From positions 98,309,930-98,373,929 of the forward strand of contig OY282560.1 of the NCBI GenBank assembly GCA_958295665.1: a DNA stretch of 64,000 nt. The letters are read 5' to 3'. Position numbers and translations under genes: made by a program. The notes beneath the pieces were generated by a model. That model was not told where the DNA came from and ran no database searches. It saw only the letters and a list, made by a program, of their open reading frames with translations. Below are positions 1 to 12,929 of the stretch, piece after piece. This stretch comes from Tipula vernalis. Its lineage: Eukaryota > Arthropoda > Insecta > Diptera > Tipulidae. Position 1 is the stretch's first letter. The number at the start of each line of letters is the position of its first letter.

Positions 1-635
1 CTACCATCGTCGAAACCAAGAATTTCAGCATTATAGAAACCTAATTGACCTACTGGCCATGGATCAACATAGTCTGGATCACGACAACAGCTGCCAATAA
101 AGTTTTCTTCTGCGTTGCGACACGCCGTTACCGGGACACGGAATATTGCTTGTTCTGGTGTTAAAATAACCGGTGTTTTAGACATAACACCCTCCCGTGT
201 ACAAAATTCACTGCGAACACATTTTAGGGCGGCGGCACATCCTGCTGGTGGTGGTACATATTGATCAACCTGATTATTGGGTAGAACATTTATTGGAATT
301 TCATTGGTGCCGCCCGTTTCTTGATTGGGGAAATTTGGCTCTTGGCCTCCCTTCGTTGGTGCCAACACATTTGGTCGATTATTTGATGGGGCACCTTGAT
401 TATCTTTATTCGGTGGTACATAACCTTGGCCTTGGAATGCTGGCGGTTGTGTTGGTCGATTACCAGCCTTTACTGGATTACGATTTTTATCCTTATCGGC
501 TGGTTCGATATATGTATTTGGATTTGGACGTGATTCAGCTTGTGGCAAATATTCACGATTTGGTAAATTTACATTCGGTTGTGGTATAATTTCGGGTAAA
601 CGGCAACATACTTCGGGCGCATAACATTTATCGAC
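1..635 (-). CDS. Clip-domain serine protease(-homologue)-like gene, exon 3 (partial, runs off left edge)
   Basis: Read on the minus strand this is a phase-0 exon of 211 codons plus 2 nt, open to the window edge. Its acceptor is a T-rich tract ending in TTAAG at 640-636. The exon starts VDKCYAPEVCCRLPE, completing the second clip-like cysteine module begun in exon 2. A Pro/Asn-rich spacer follows, then a third module with CAAALKC, then C in SEFCTREGV, TACRNAEE and GSCCRDPDYVDPWP. The Cys-Cys-Arg-Asp-Pro then DPWP pattern is what I associate with clip-domain serine protease homologues of the scarface/masquerade type. These are secreted proteins, often catalytically dead. The protease-like domain should lie beyond position 1, so activity cannot be judged. 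A plus-strand ORF at 197-589 is only the shadow of this exon. Family assignment is fairly secure; orthology to scarface is a guess. Confidence 0.75.
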
Positions 636-3600
636 CTTAAAATTAATTAAAAAAAACAAAAAAATTAATTATTTGTTATTTATTTAGCAATTAATTTTTT
701 TTTTTTTTTGTAAATGCGCGCTTTTAACCTTCCAAAGTGCTAAGTATTGTTTGTACAAAAAAAAAAAAAAAAAAAAAAAATTTAATGGGTGAGAAATTTT
801 CATTTCTCTTGTATGAGATCACACGAATTCATGATCACTCTCGCGCGCGCGCTTTATTATGAAATTGTTATTTTGTGCACTATAGGAAATTGTGCACTGG
901 GAAAATTTTTTTGTTTTTGACTTGTTGTGATTGAAATGACATTTAAATACTTGTTGCTTCAGATTTATAAAAACATATTTGACCTATTCACGTACACCAT
1001 AAAGACAACAACAAAAAATTGTTACGTGATTTTGTAAATCATTAAAATACGCGACATCGAATACCAAACCACTTAAGAAGATGCTTAAGAATAGATCTTG
1101 TTTTTCGCGTTTTTTTGCTTTTTTTTTGTTGTTTTCATTAAGGTGACGGTTTATTTAAAGGTGACGCCATCTCATAAAAATTTCTAACATTTAAATATTT
1201 GGTTTTTTATTTTTTTTGATCGCGTCTAAATTCAATGTCATGTACATAAAATAATATATGATTCGATCTCGATCGATTTAAAGATTTAGCACGTGTCAAA
1301 ACGTATTAAATTTAACAGTTATTATGTTGTTATCGCGTCTAATAATATAAATTATGATCGACATAGTTTTAGTTCCTGGAGCAGTGATCAGACGGTTATT
1401 TAACTTTATATTCAACTTTATGTCAACAAACTTAAAATTTATTTTTAATTAATAAATAATTAATAATTTTTTTTGTAGATGTGACGAAATATTTTGTATG
1501 GTTTAGAATCTAGATCAATATCCAGTTTGATCATGATCTTCAAATTTTATTTATACAATAACCTTTACGTATAAATATGTTAAGTAGCAATTCTGGTCAT
1601 ACTGGATCGGTTGGCGAAAAATTTTAATTTGGTGATGGCATTATGATAAAACCAAATATTTCAACTTCAAATGATTATGTATAATAGCTACACCCGGATT
1701 TAAGATCGCAAAAATCGATACACGCAAAATAGGTTAATTTAAAACTGCATATTTAAATTAGTGCGTTTGATTTTTGTTTTTGTGTTTCGGCGACATTTGT
1801 ATAACAACTTTCTTTACAAGCCGCGTGTCCTCGCATTGGAGATAACTACGATATTTAAGTCAAGATTGTTTTAGTTATGCGAGGTTATACAACTGAAGTG
1901 ATTTACTCGTGTATGTAGATCATGATGACGTATCAGAATTATTTGTAACTATGTGAATTAATTATGCACTTACGACTAATTTAGTTCTTATTGTATGCAA
2001 ATTTTTTTTTTTATGGTAATTACCGTTAACATAATCACATCAATCTTTATACATATACAATGCGTATACATAATATTCTTTAAAATGGTTTTCTAAATTA
2101 TGTAATTCGTTTCGTTTTGTAATAATTTTGTGTATACATACATAAGTAAATAACACATAATGGAAGGTCGTGACAGATATTTATCTCATACATGAATAAG
2201 TTAATTAAGCGCGCGCGGTAATTATTGATTTCTGTGTTTGGGTCAATTTAGTGTTGTTGCGACCTTTAAACTTATGTTCTGTTGATAGATTGTGATTTAA
2301 TCGATTTGTTCAAATGAATCTGGAAATTTAGGAATTTCTGAGCATTTACAAGTTTCAACTTGCTAATTTTAGCAAACTAAAATTTAACAAAATACTTCAA
2401 GAAATTTGTTTGATATTGAATTTTAAAAGGTCACAGATTATAAAAATCAAATTTCCCAGAAGTTGAGAATTTAACCTGTTTCCGTATATGGGAATTAGAC
2501 CAATTTTCATGTAAAATTTTGATTATTTTTGGAATTGGTTTGAAATTGTAGAATTTTTGTCACCCTTATTAGAAATTTGGTTAAGAACTGATGCATCTTT
2601 AGAGTCTACAAAATTTATAAAAATTTATGGATCATCGGGGATTTTTTAGAGAAATTTCGGTCATAATGAGTACTTTATAAAACCTTCCATGAAGTATCGG
2701 AATTATTTAGGAAATTTAGCAAATTTTCTAAATTTTATTTGGGTTTAGATTTCAAAATTAAATTTAAATCAAATATTTTGAGATTTGAAATAAATTTGGA
2801 AAAAATTGGAATTAATTAGCAAAATTTCATTCTGAAAATTCATGTAAAATTTAGCACAGAGTTTGTGATAATAAGCGACGTTCAATACAAATTTCATAAT
2901 TCAATTTCCAATTTCTCTCAGTTTTAAATTTTGATTTCCAGAAAAAATTGAGAATTTTCTAAAATTGTTAAGGTATTTGAAATGAACATGAATAATCATG
3001 TTTAAATTTAATTCCAAAATGTATGAAATTCAAATTTTTAGAATTTTAATATTTCGGATTTCAATTAAATTCTGAAAATTCATGTATTGGGAAATCCGTA
3101 AAATTTCTGACATACTTAAATATGTCAAAGAATTGGTTCAAAACTCGAAGGAATTAAACGTCTAAAATAGAAACTAATTAGTTCTAAATAGTTTCACATA
3201 GTTTGCTAATTTTTGATTTCAACAAGAAATTTTGAATATTTCCAAAATTTCACTATTATTGAAGTTTTTATTTTCGAATTTCCCCAAAATTACCCAATTC
3301 CCAATTTAAAGTATTTTAATAAAGATATTAAATTTTGAAAAAATAAAAATCTATAAGACAGTCCATATCAAATTCAGAATTTAATGAATAGAGCTAGAAG
3401 TGGCTTGAAAATTTACAAAACAGAAGTCATTTCCAATGGTCGGGGACTTCGGCCGTTTAGAGTAATAAATTCTATTAAGGAAATGAGCATCATTTTATGA
3501 AATTCGGGTGTATTAGAGGAACCTGTAATTTACCACAATATTGAAAGTCATAGAAATTGTGATTCGACGACTAAATTGGATGACTAAATTGTTTATTATT

Positions 3601-6600
3601 CTAGCAAATTTCAATCATATTCGGGTGGATAATACAAAATTAACACAGAATTATTCAAGCAATTCACAGTTTTTGTAAACTTTAAAAGAAATTTTTAGAC
3701 TTTTAGATAATCAGTTTTTAGAAATTGGTAGATCTGACTAATTTTCTAAATTTTGTTTGGGTTTAGATTTCAAAATTAAATTTAAATCAAATATTTTAAA
3801 ATTTAAAATAAATTTGAAAGAAATTGGAATTAATTAGCAATATTAGCGGACCATATGAAATTTTGCATATTTCTCGCATTCAATTGTTGAAGTTTTTACC
3901 TTTGAATTTCTCTAAAATTAATTAATTGTTACCTAATTGGTGAAGTTAAATTTGGGCAAATTTTCGGAATTTAACATTTAAAATATAAAAATTTGCGTTT
4001 AAAATTCAGAATTTCTTGAATTTTCATTTTAAAATCTAAAATTGTTTGAAAATAAAGAAAAATACTTTGGTTTTAAGGCCTAAGGTGGTTTGAAGAGTTT
4101 CGAATTTTGATTTGCGATAAAAATTTGAAAAAATTATTAAATTCTAAATAAAGAGTTTGTGAAAATAAGCGACGTTCAATATAAATTTCAAGATTCAATT
4201 TCCAATTTTTCTAAGTTTTCAATTTTGATTTCCAGAATAAATTGAGAATTATCTAAAATATTTAAGAAGATTTAAGAATCGTGTTTTACTTTAATTCCAA
4301 AATGTATAAAATTCAAATTTTCTGAATTTTAATACTTCGGATTTCCATCAAATTCTGAAAGTTGATGTATTTTTGAATTTTATTTTTACCGTTCCATAAT
4401 TAAGGAAATCCGTAGAATTTCTGAAAACTAGAAGGAATAAAACATCTAAAATAGAAACTAATTAGTTCTAAATAGTTTCATAAAGTTTGCTAATTTTTGA
4501 GTTCAGCAAGAAATATCGAATTTCCCCAAAATTATCCAATTCCGAATTTCAAGTATTTTAATAAACATATTAAGTTTTGAAAAAATAAAAATCTGTAAGA
4601 TAGGCCATATAAAATTCAGAATTTAATGAATAGAACTAAAAGTGGCTTGTAAATTTATAAAACAAAAGTCATTTACAATGGTCGAGGACTTCAGCATTTT
4701 AGGGTAATTAATTCTATTAAGGAAATGACCAACATTTTTATGAAATTCGGGTATTACATTACAGGTTCCTCAACCTGTAATTTAACACAATATTGAAAGT
4801 CATAAAAATTTTGATTCGACGACTAAATTGGATGACTAAATTTTTTATTATTCTAGCAAATTTTAATCATATTCAGGTGAATAATACAAAATTAACAAAG
4901 ATTAATTAAGCAATTCACAGTTTTTGTAAACTTTAAAAGAAATTTTTAGACTTTTAGATAAGCAGATATTGAAGAAATTTATAAATTTGTACATACAGTT
5001 TTTAGAAATTTGTAGATCTGAATAATTTTCTAAATTTTGTGTGGGCTTAAATTTCAAATTCAAATATTTTAAAATTTAAAATAAATTTGGAAAAAATTGG
5101 AATTAATTAGCAATATTTAGCAGACCATATATAATTTTGAATATTTCTCGCATTCAATTGTTGAAGTTTTTACCGTTGAATTTCTCTAAAATGGACAAAT
5201 TTTCGGAATTTAACATTTAAAATATAAAAATTTGCGTATAAAATCAGAATTTCTTGAATTTTCATTTTAAAATCTAAAATCTAAAATCGTATGAAATTCA
5301 AATTTTCAAAATTTTAGTATTTCGGATTTCTATCAAATTCTGAAAATTCATGTACATATTTTGACCGCTACATGGAAACTGGAAGGCATAAAACGTCTAA
5401 AATAGAAACTAATTAGTTGTAAATCCTTATACCCTTAATTATACACTTATTTCCTTAATTTTTGATTTCAGCACGAAATTTTGTATATTTCCAAAATTTC
5501 ACCCCCAAAATTATAAAATTCCGGATTTTAAGTATTTTAATATCTAAAAAGTTCTGAAAATATTAAAAAAAAATTTCTGTCTCTAAGAGAGTCCACATAA
5601 AATTCAGAATTGGGAAATTTAGGGATTCCTTCAAAATTTCGGATCTAAAATTGTCTTGAAAATTCATAAAATAAAAGTCATTTAGAACGGTTGAGGACTT
5701 CAGCTTTTTTGAGTAATAAATTCTATTAAGGAAATGACAAAATTTTTCAAGAAATTCGGGTTTGTTAAAGGAATCTATAATTTATCAAAATGATGAAAAC
5801 CAAAAAATTTTGATTCGACGACAAAATTTGATGACTAAATTTTTTTGAGACTAAATAAGCGACATTGGATATAAATTTCTAATTGCTATATTTTATAATC
5901 TTAGGATTTTGGAAATTTTTAAAGTAATTTTTGGACTTTAACATATACATCATAGCCGCCTAAATTTTAACTAGAAATTTATTTGAAACTGAGAAATTTG
6001 AGACATGCGTTGAATAATTTTCAAATTTCATAAGGTAGAATATCGGTGCTTGTACAGATTTTTTATTTGCTGTAGATTTTTATAAAATTCTAGGCGTAAT
6101 AAAGCCAGGAATTTTGTCATTTAATGCACTAAATTTGGTTGAAAAATTCAGCGACAAAAATGCAAATTTCGAAATTAATTTCAATCAGATTTCTTTTCTG
6201 GAGCAGAATCTTAAAAATTAACGTCCAGAAGAAATGGGAATTAATATTTTTAAAACATTTCGAAGAAAGAGGCGACCACGAAATTTGGAAAATTTTCAGA
6301 ATTTTACTATTACGGATTTCAAAATTAAATTCTGAAAATTCATGTAGGGATATCCGTAAAATTTCTGACATACTTAAAAATGTCGAAAAATTGATTCAAA
6401 ACTAGAAGGAATAGAACGTCTAAAATAGAAACTAATTAGTTCTAAATAGTTTCACAGAGTTTGCTCAATTTTTGATTTCAGCAAGAAATTTTGAATATTT
6501 CCAAAATTTCACTAATTATTGTAGTTGTTCATTCCGGATTTCCCCAAAATAATGCAATTCCGAAATCTGTAAGACAGTCCGTATAAAATTCAAAATTTAA

Positions 6601-9600
6601 TGAATACACATATGTAAAATTTTGGGATTCATTCGAAATTTCAGAATTAAAAGTGGCTTGAAAATTTATAAAATAGAAGTCATTTCAAATGATCGAGGAC
6701 TTCAGCCTTTTAGAGTAATAAATTCTATTAAGGAAATGACCAACATTTTCTGTAATTTATCACAATATTGAAAATCATAAAAATTTTGTTTCGACAACTA
6801 AATTTTTTATTATTCTAGCAAATTTTAATCATAATCGGGTGGATAATACAAAATTAACACAGATTAATTCAAGCAATTCACAGTTTTTGGAAATTTTAAA
6901 AGAAATTTTTAGACTTTTAGATAAGCACAAATTGAAGAAATTCATAAATTTTTACACACAGTTTTTAGAAATTGGTAGATCTGACCGGCGTTCACGAATT
7001 TTGAAATTTTAAGACCTTTACACTAGACTAATACGATTGCGAATTAAAGTCGTAATTTTTTTTTATAGGGGTAGGATGAATTTGTAACTTTTTAAAAAAT
7101 AATTCGAAACACATTAGTTAACAAATAGTTTGATAAAGTTGTTTTAATTTTTGATTTCTCCAAAAATTCTGTAATTTTATGGATTTTGAAATATCCAGAA
7201 TTGAAACTCAGATTGAAGTGAAATTTTACAAATCTTTTGAAATTGGAAAAATTTGAGACATGCGTTGAATTATTTTTAAATTTCATAAGGTAAAATATCG
7301 TTGTTTCTACAGATTTTATATATGCTGTGGATTTTTATAATATTCTAGGCGTACTAGAAATTTCGTATATAGCTACTTAAATGTTGCTAAAAAATCTTTT
7401 CTAAAAAACAATCATTTATAAAGCCAGGAATTTAGTCATTTAGTGCACTAAATTTGGTTGAGAAATTCAGCGACAAAAATACAAATTTAGAAATTCATTT
7501 CAATCAGATTTGTTTTCTGGAGCAGAAACTTAAATATTAACGTCCAGAAGAAATAGGAATTAAGGCGACCACGAAATTACTGAGAATTTTTGGCATATTT
7601 TTCTAAAAAATTTGATCTTTGGAATTGAAATACCGAAATATTGGGCTGTCTAATTTAAAATTTAGAATTCAGGAGAAGCTAAAAAATAACAAAATTTAAG
7701 AAATGTACAGAACGTTGAATTTTGAAAAAGTACAATGGGAAATTATGAGTGTATCCAAAATTGTATATATTCCACAAAATTCGGAAATTTCACCAAACAT
7801 TTAGAAATTATCAAAAATTCTGATTAGAGTCATCCAAATCATGATGATCTTGATTCCTGGTTTGAGGGTTCACATATATTTCAGAATTGAAAGAGTTAGT
7901 CACACTTATCGGAACAAATTTTCAGAGATTTCTTAATCAAATCTATTTTTTGGAGATTTAGGCGTTGTTTGACGAAATTAATCTGCTGAAATTGGTCAAA
8001 ACTTTATTGAAATATTCTCGAATTTAGAGAATGTTCAAAGTTTTATTAATATTTTTCCTAAATTCTAAAAATTGAAACATTTATGGGCATATTTTCAAAA
8101 GTTGTGAGAATCTTACTTGAATAATTTAAAAACATAAATTCAGGATTGAGGAATGGTGGTAAAGCCCAATATTTGAATGAGTAAATACTTTACCTCAAAA
8201 TTTAACGGAATTTACAGAGTTTGGGTACTTGTTCTTAATTTTGAATTTTAATAAAATGCTAAGCACATTTTAATAAACAATGAGAACTCCATTCATAATA
8301 ATGTTAGAAAATTTAGCGTTTTGTTTGGTGAAATTGTGTGGAAAGCACAAAATTTAGGCTGAGCTACAGTTTGTAAATTCTAAACAGCAAATTTCAAGAA
8401 TTTTGCAATGAGATAATTTTAAATTTCACATCATACTTTGAAAATTACTAACTGAAACCTGGTTTCTAAAAACCATTAAATTTTAAAAGTCGACCAAAAA
8501 TTGTATCTAATTTCAGGAATATTAATGAAAATTCGCGAAATTGTTGCAATTTTTAAAAATCAAAAATTTTAAATTTTTTGTGACATATTTTTACAACTTC
8601 GCAAATAGAGCCAAATTCTAGATTTGAATCAGATTAGTTGATAGATTCCGAGAAAAAGATTTTCTGTTATCGCGATAATCATATCAAAATAAACTAATTC
8701 TATCACACAACTAGATGCGAAATCGCCTTGTGACAGAATGAAAAATATAACCACGTTATCTCGAATTCGCCATTATCTTAGACAAATAACACTACTAAGG
8801 GATTGTAGCGATCCTTTTACTAATCCCGACGCCAAATTTCGCGAATTAGTTAGATTCCAATAAAGAGATTTGTATGCTTGTAAGCGAATCACTAAAGATT
8901 CCATCGAGTAATAATTTTATTTCAGCTTTAATTTCTGTCACAAGAAAATTTGACGTTTAATCTCACAAATGCAAAAATCTCGTTTAGTACAAAATCCCAT
9001 CTCACCAGCCAATTTTCCTAAAATTTAAGTTTTCAGAATTGGGTTTATGTAACTTCAATATTTCTCTACCAGAAATTGAACGAAAAATACAAAATTGTGA
9101 ATACATAAATACATTTTGATCGTATAAAATGGTAAAATGTCAAAATATTTCAAAATTCAGTAATGCGATCGAAATTAAAACCAAATTGGAGACTAAAATC
9201 GGTGTCTTCACTAAGTCTACACGTATTTATTATGAAAGCAACTCGTACGCGCCATATAGCATGTCATATGACAAAAATTTGCATTATGTCGTGCGGGCGT
9301 CAAATTTAATCAATTTTCGTCTATAATTCGAAATTAATTAATTAGAAATTAACAAATTAAAATTTAGATCCGATTTATTAAGTCATATAGCAAAATCTTA
9401 AGCAAAATATACAGATTATGTAAGATTCATTCCAAATCGATTATCAATTCTATCTTGAAATATGAAATGACGATCACTCTTGTGACGCTTATCGTGCAGA
9501 CCAAATTAAGATTGTGGTAAGAACATATAAAAACCGGTCGCCAATGGTGAGTCTATAAGCCGCAGTACTAACATCATATTTGTTTAAATAATTTGCGCGA

Positions 9601-10354
9601 CAATGCTTAACCATTAACACTAAGTGAGGTCACATATACATACATACGTATATAGACTCAGACTTCAACAAAACGTTAATATGTATAAATTAAAAGTTAA
9701 TTATTTCAAAAATATAATTGTCATCCATTATATTACGTAATGCAAATTATTTAAGTTGTACGGTTATGTGCATGTATGCGATGCTGCGCGTATACATTTT
9801 TTTTTGGTTTTTTAAATAAGATGTCGTAATCTAGGAACTATATTAATTATAATTAGGCAAATCGGCTACGACATTGGATTTTTATGTCGAAATTGACAAA
9901 TTTTTAAATATCTAATTAATCAAATTAACATTTAAGTGTAAATTGGCGCGCGCGCTACCGTGTATATGCACGCACGACAAGGATGTTCATCGACCTTTTA
10001 ATGTTTTTTTTTTTTTTTGTCTCCTCCTTATTGGGTTATTATTATATATTAATATAACAATAAAACGGCTATATATCCATTATATAAAACTTATGAAAAT
10101 TAAGCAATCTTAATCATAAACAACAAGATACGGTGTATGATGTGATATAAAGAAGATGCGCGAAATGAATTTCTTTTTTTTTTTGTTTTCTTTTGGTATA
10201 CGCGGCGGTGGTGGTTTGTTACTTAACGCGAGAATTATGTAATTTCGCGCTAACATTATATAAGTCAAATGTATGTATGTGTGCATAAGCATATATGTTA
10301 TATAAAATATGTGACCTTGATGATTATATGATTTATTTGTTTTATTCAACTTAC
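636..10354 (-). other. Intron 2 of the clip-domain gene (9.7 kb)
   Basis: The donor is TTG/GTAAGT at 10,357-10,349 and the acceptor is TTTTAAG/GTCG at about 640-632, both read on the minus strand. The phase is 0 at both ends. The interior is very AT-rich. Segments 640-2,300 and 8,640-10,350 are non-repetitive to the eye and could hold enhancers, but no specific site is claimed. The middle, about 2,700-7,560, is a degenerate repeat (separate entry). Short ORFs inside (for example 6,139-6,405 and 9,129-9,326) have intron-like composition and no recognisable domain. I see no gene nested in the intron. Confidence 0.7.
2700..7560. repeat. Diverged tandem repeat in intron, unit about 1.0-1.3 kb, at least four copies of one landmark
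   Basis: The same ordered landmarks recur. A phrase containing GAGGACTTCAG and TTCTATTAAGGAAATGA occurs near 3,440, 4,683, 5,692 and 6,694. TTTAAATCAAATATTTT follows a TTGGGTTTAGATTTC stretch near 2,740 and 3,760, with a shorter relative near 5,050. GCGACGTTCAATA occurs near 2,877 and 4,168. GGTTGA(A/G)AAATTCAGCGACAA occurs near 6,137 and 7,455. Spacings of roughly 1,000 to 1,320 bp and extensive substitutions point to old tandem duplications with small indels. No coding potential is seen. Unit borders are approximate because they were judged by eye. Confidence 0.65.
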
Positions 10355-10849
10355 CAATGATCCTTGATCGTAGAGTATATTTTGTGGGGCCCGATTGCTA
10401 ATAACACCGTTAACACATAAATCAGGTGAAACACATTTTTGATTTTTATATTGGCCACATGGTACGGTTTGTGGTCTTGGTGGTGATGGTGGTGGTGGTC
10501 GTACAATTGGTACAGTTGGTGGACCTGTTGGTATTGGTGGTGGTGGTGGACGTGGTGTAAGTGGATAAGTTGGTGGAAGTGGTGGTGGTGGTGGACGTGG
10601 TGTAAGTGGATATGTTGGTGGACGTGGTGGTGGTGGTGGTGGGCTTGGTGTAAGTGGATATGTTGGTGGACGTGGTGCTGGAGTTTGTGGTGGGGTTGGT
10701 GGTGGTCCACGAACTGGTGGACGTGGTGCTGGAGTTTGTGGTAGGGTTGGTGGTGGTCCACGAACTGGTGGTCGTGTTGGTGGTTGGGTTGGTGCTGGTG
10801 TCTGTGTTACACGACAACATACTTCTACACCAACTTTACAATTTTGATT
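10355..10849 (-). CDS. Clip-domain serine protease(-homologue)-like gene, exon 2 (Pro-rich linker)
   Basis: This exon has 165 codons, phase 0 on both sides, with acceptor TTTTACAG/AATC at 10,850 and donor TTG/GTAAGT at 10,354. It opens with NQNCKVGVEVCCRVTQ, which completes the first clip-like module started in exon 1. A long Pro/Thr-rich linker follows with internal repeats: two copies of an RPPVRGPPPT unit and three of a PPTYPLTP unit, each trailed by a run of prolines. It ends with a new Cys module, CGQYKNQKCVSPDLCVNGVI, whose last cysteines lie in exon 3. The linker is low-complexity and probably extended and extracellular. Its coding repeats look like an in-frame minisatellite, so length may vary between alleles. 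Plus-strand ORFs here are shadows. Confidence 0.8.
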
Positions 10850-11134
10850 CTGTAAAACAATAACAATAAAAATATAAAAAATAAGGAAATTTTCTAATTC
10901 ATTGCAAAATCGTGACTAGCTATACAACACGGTATACAACTGACAACAACAACAATTTTGCAATAAAATAAATTTTTTTTGCCGTTTATATAACTGAGGA
11001 TGTTTATTATTATGGTTATTATGTAAATATGAGTTGGTATATTGTATAAAAATAAATAAATTTAATTCGAATTGAATGAGCCTCTTTAAAAGTCATAAAA
11101 AATAAACAACAAGTTGATTTTTTTTTTTGCTTAC
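10850..11134 (-). other. Intron 1 of the clip-domain gene (285 bp)
   Basis: The donor reads AATCAG/GTAAGC and the acceptor TTGTTTTACAG/AATC on the minus strand. Removing it joins LTNQ to NQNC with no frame change and brings the cysteines of the first clip-like module together. Without splicing, the exon 1 frame reads KKKNQLVVYFL and stops, which is why an unspliced translation ends at 11,093. Confidence 0.75.
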
Positions 11135-12445
11135 CTGATTTGTAAGACGATTAGCTGCTGCTTGCTGATCTGTGATGACACCATTTGGACAGACTTGTTT
11201 TGTTGCACATACGGTACTTGGTCCGGTACGGCATTTAATTGTTTCGGGTACAGGATTTGATGGACTTACCGGTGGTAAATAGCCACGATCCACATTCACA
11301 TTGCCATAGTTATTGTTTTGTGATGGAAAATCAGTTTGACCTACAAAACCGCTTGTAATTGTATTACTATTTTGATATTGAGTTTTGCCACCGGTGGTTG
11401 AAATCACTCCGGTTGACGAGGCAAAATTTGAGGATGGATTTGCTGGATTTGGAATACCATTGAATAAAGGATTATTTGTGTTTACTTGATCGTATGTTGT
11501 AGCCGATCCTGAAATTGAGGAAGCAGAACCAGAAACATGATTTGGGCCACTTAGGAATGGATTGCCAGAGAAATCTGGTTTTGGTTGTTGGTAAGTTGAT
11601 GTGGAAAATGCATTATTGCCATTTTGGTTGTTAATATTATTTTGACCTTTAACCAAATCATTACGTTCCGTTACAACGGTTTGACCGTATGTTTGTAGAC
11701 CATTATTAAAACCGCCGGCTGATGTGAATTGTGTACTTTGTTGTTGTGGTGTATGTTGGTGTAAATGAGATTGTGTGTTTACTGTGCCAAAACCTTGTTT
11801 TTGTTCATTATTTAAATCGATTAATGGGTTACCTTGTGTATTAAAACCACTTTGGAATGTTTGTGTACCTTGTGTATTATGAGATGGATTCTGGGATGCA
11901 AATGATGCACCACCATTAAAGAATGGATTATTGGCTAAGTTAATTTCGTTATTTTTATTTGTTTGGAATGCGCCGCTTCCGCTAGCTGTTGTTCCAACTT
12001 GTGACCCAGTTGACTGTATTGTTTTGTCTACACCGGCCGCATAACCACCATTAAGAAAAATATTTTTGGTTAAATCCATTGTTTGTTGAACGGTACCACC
12101 AGCTTTGCAGTCAACATTTGGACCGCAACCAAGTGTACCCTCAATATTAAATGGTGATTGATTATTCATCCACCAATACGGTGGATTATCTTGTACTTGA
12201 TTTTGTAATCCACCCGTTGCATGAATTTGTGAACCTGAACCCGAGTTAAAATTATTGTTACTTGTTTTAACACCTGAACCAAAATTTGAAACAATTTCAC
12301 CACCTTGTAAACCGTTAGCTGATCGTAACGATTGTTGACTAGCTGAACCCTGAACTGAATGATCATGTCCTGGATAATCACAATTATATGCAATGGTGAT
12401 ACCAACACATAGTAGGGCCACAAAGCCCGTTCGTATTAATTTCAT
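11135..12445 (-). CDS. Clip-domain serine protease(-homologue)-like gene, exon 1 (signal peptide and Q/N/G/S-rich region)
   Basis: This exon has 437 codons from ATG at 12,445 to the donor at 11,135. Residues 1-19 (MKLIRTGFVALLCVGITIA) form a classic signal peptide, with likely cleavage before YNCDYPG, so the product is secreted. Residues 20 to about 395 are low-complexity, rich in Gln, Asn, Gly, Ser and Thr. They contain repeated NPFL/NPFF/NPLF-type motifs spaced through the region and one CGPNVDC pair. Near the end comes CRTGPSTVCATKQVCPNGVI, the first half of a clip-like module whose last cysteines are in exon 2. The start is chosen because it is the first Met, is followed by the signal peptide, and sits just downstream of a probable splice acceptor. 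Scarface is a candidate orthologue from the layout (secreted, low-complexity N-terminus, multiple clip-like modules, CCRDP motif), but this was not verified. Confidence 0.8.
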
Positions 12446-12929
12446 TTTCTATAAATAAAACAAACAAAAAAAATTGGTTTTCACTTTGTACTTAGATTTA
12501 AGTCCTTTGATGGTATTTAAGTCCTTTTTTTTATATTATTACTACACACAAAATAAACAAAAAACTTCACTAGGCTTGCGTACAATAGGCGACGAACCCG
12601 AAAAATTTTTTTTTTTCACACAAATAATTTTTAAATTTTTTTTTTTTTTCAGAATTTTATTTTGTTGTAATAATAAATAAAAATTTTAAACACTTTTTCT
12701 TCTCTTACTTTAATTTATTTAGTTCGTTTTTAATTTATAAATCACAGAAAAAATCCACTGTATCCAAAAATGTTGTGTGTGTGTCACTATATATAAAATT
12801 CACAAAACTGATTTTTAAATTTTTTGAATTGAACACAAAATAAATAAACTTATAATTAAAATTAATTAAAAAATAAAATTAATCGCGATTAATTTTTTAA
12901 CGTTCACGGTAGAACGATCGATTGAACTA
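12446..12929 (-). other. Probable 5' untranslated leader with a leader intron
   Basis: Read on the minus strand, the ATG at 12,445 is preceded by TTTATTTATAG/AAAATG, a good acceptor with a T-rich tract (AG at 12,450-12,449). A candidate donor AA/GTAAGAG lies at about 12,708. This gives a short non-coding first exon (about 12,930-12,709), an intron of about 260 bp, and three leader bases before the ATG. This is inference from signals only; an unspliced leader is possible. Confidence 0.4.

Noticed and set aside
197..589. Plus-strand ORF of 130 codons
   Set aside because: It is the antisense shadow of exon 3 of the clip-domain gene, which has splice sites and conserved cysteines in its own frame.
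6129..6405. Overlapping ORFs on both strands in the intron
   Set aside because: Lys/Ile/Asn/Phe-rich translations of AT-rich intron repeat DNA; nearby repeat copies do not preserve the frame.
10351..10863. Alternative His-rich or Thr-rich minus ORFs and a plus Val/Leu-rich ORF
   Set aside because: These are other frames of the Pro-rich coding minisatellite. Only the frame that joins through the splice sites contains the clip-like cysteines.
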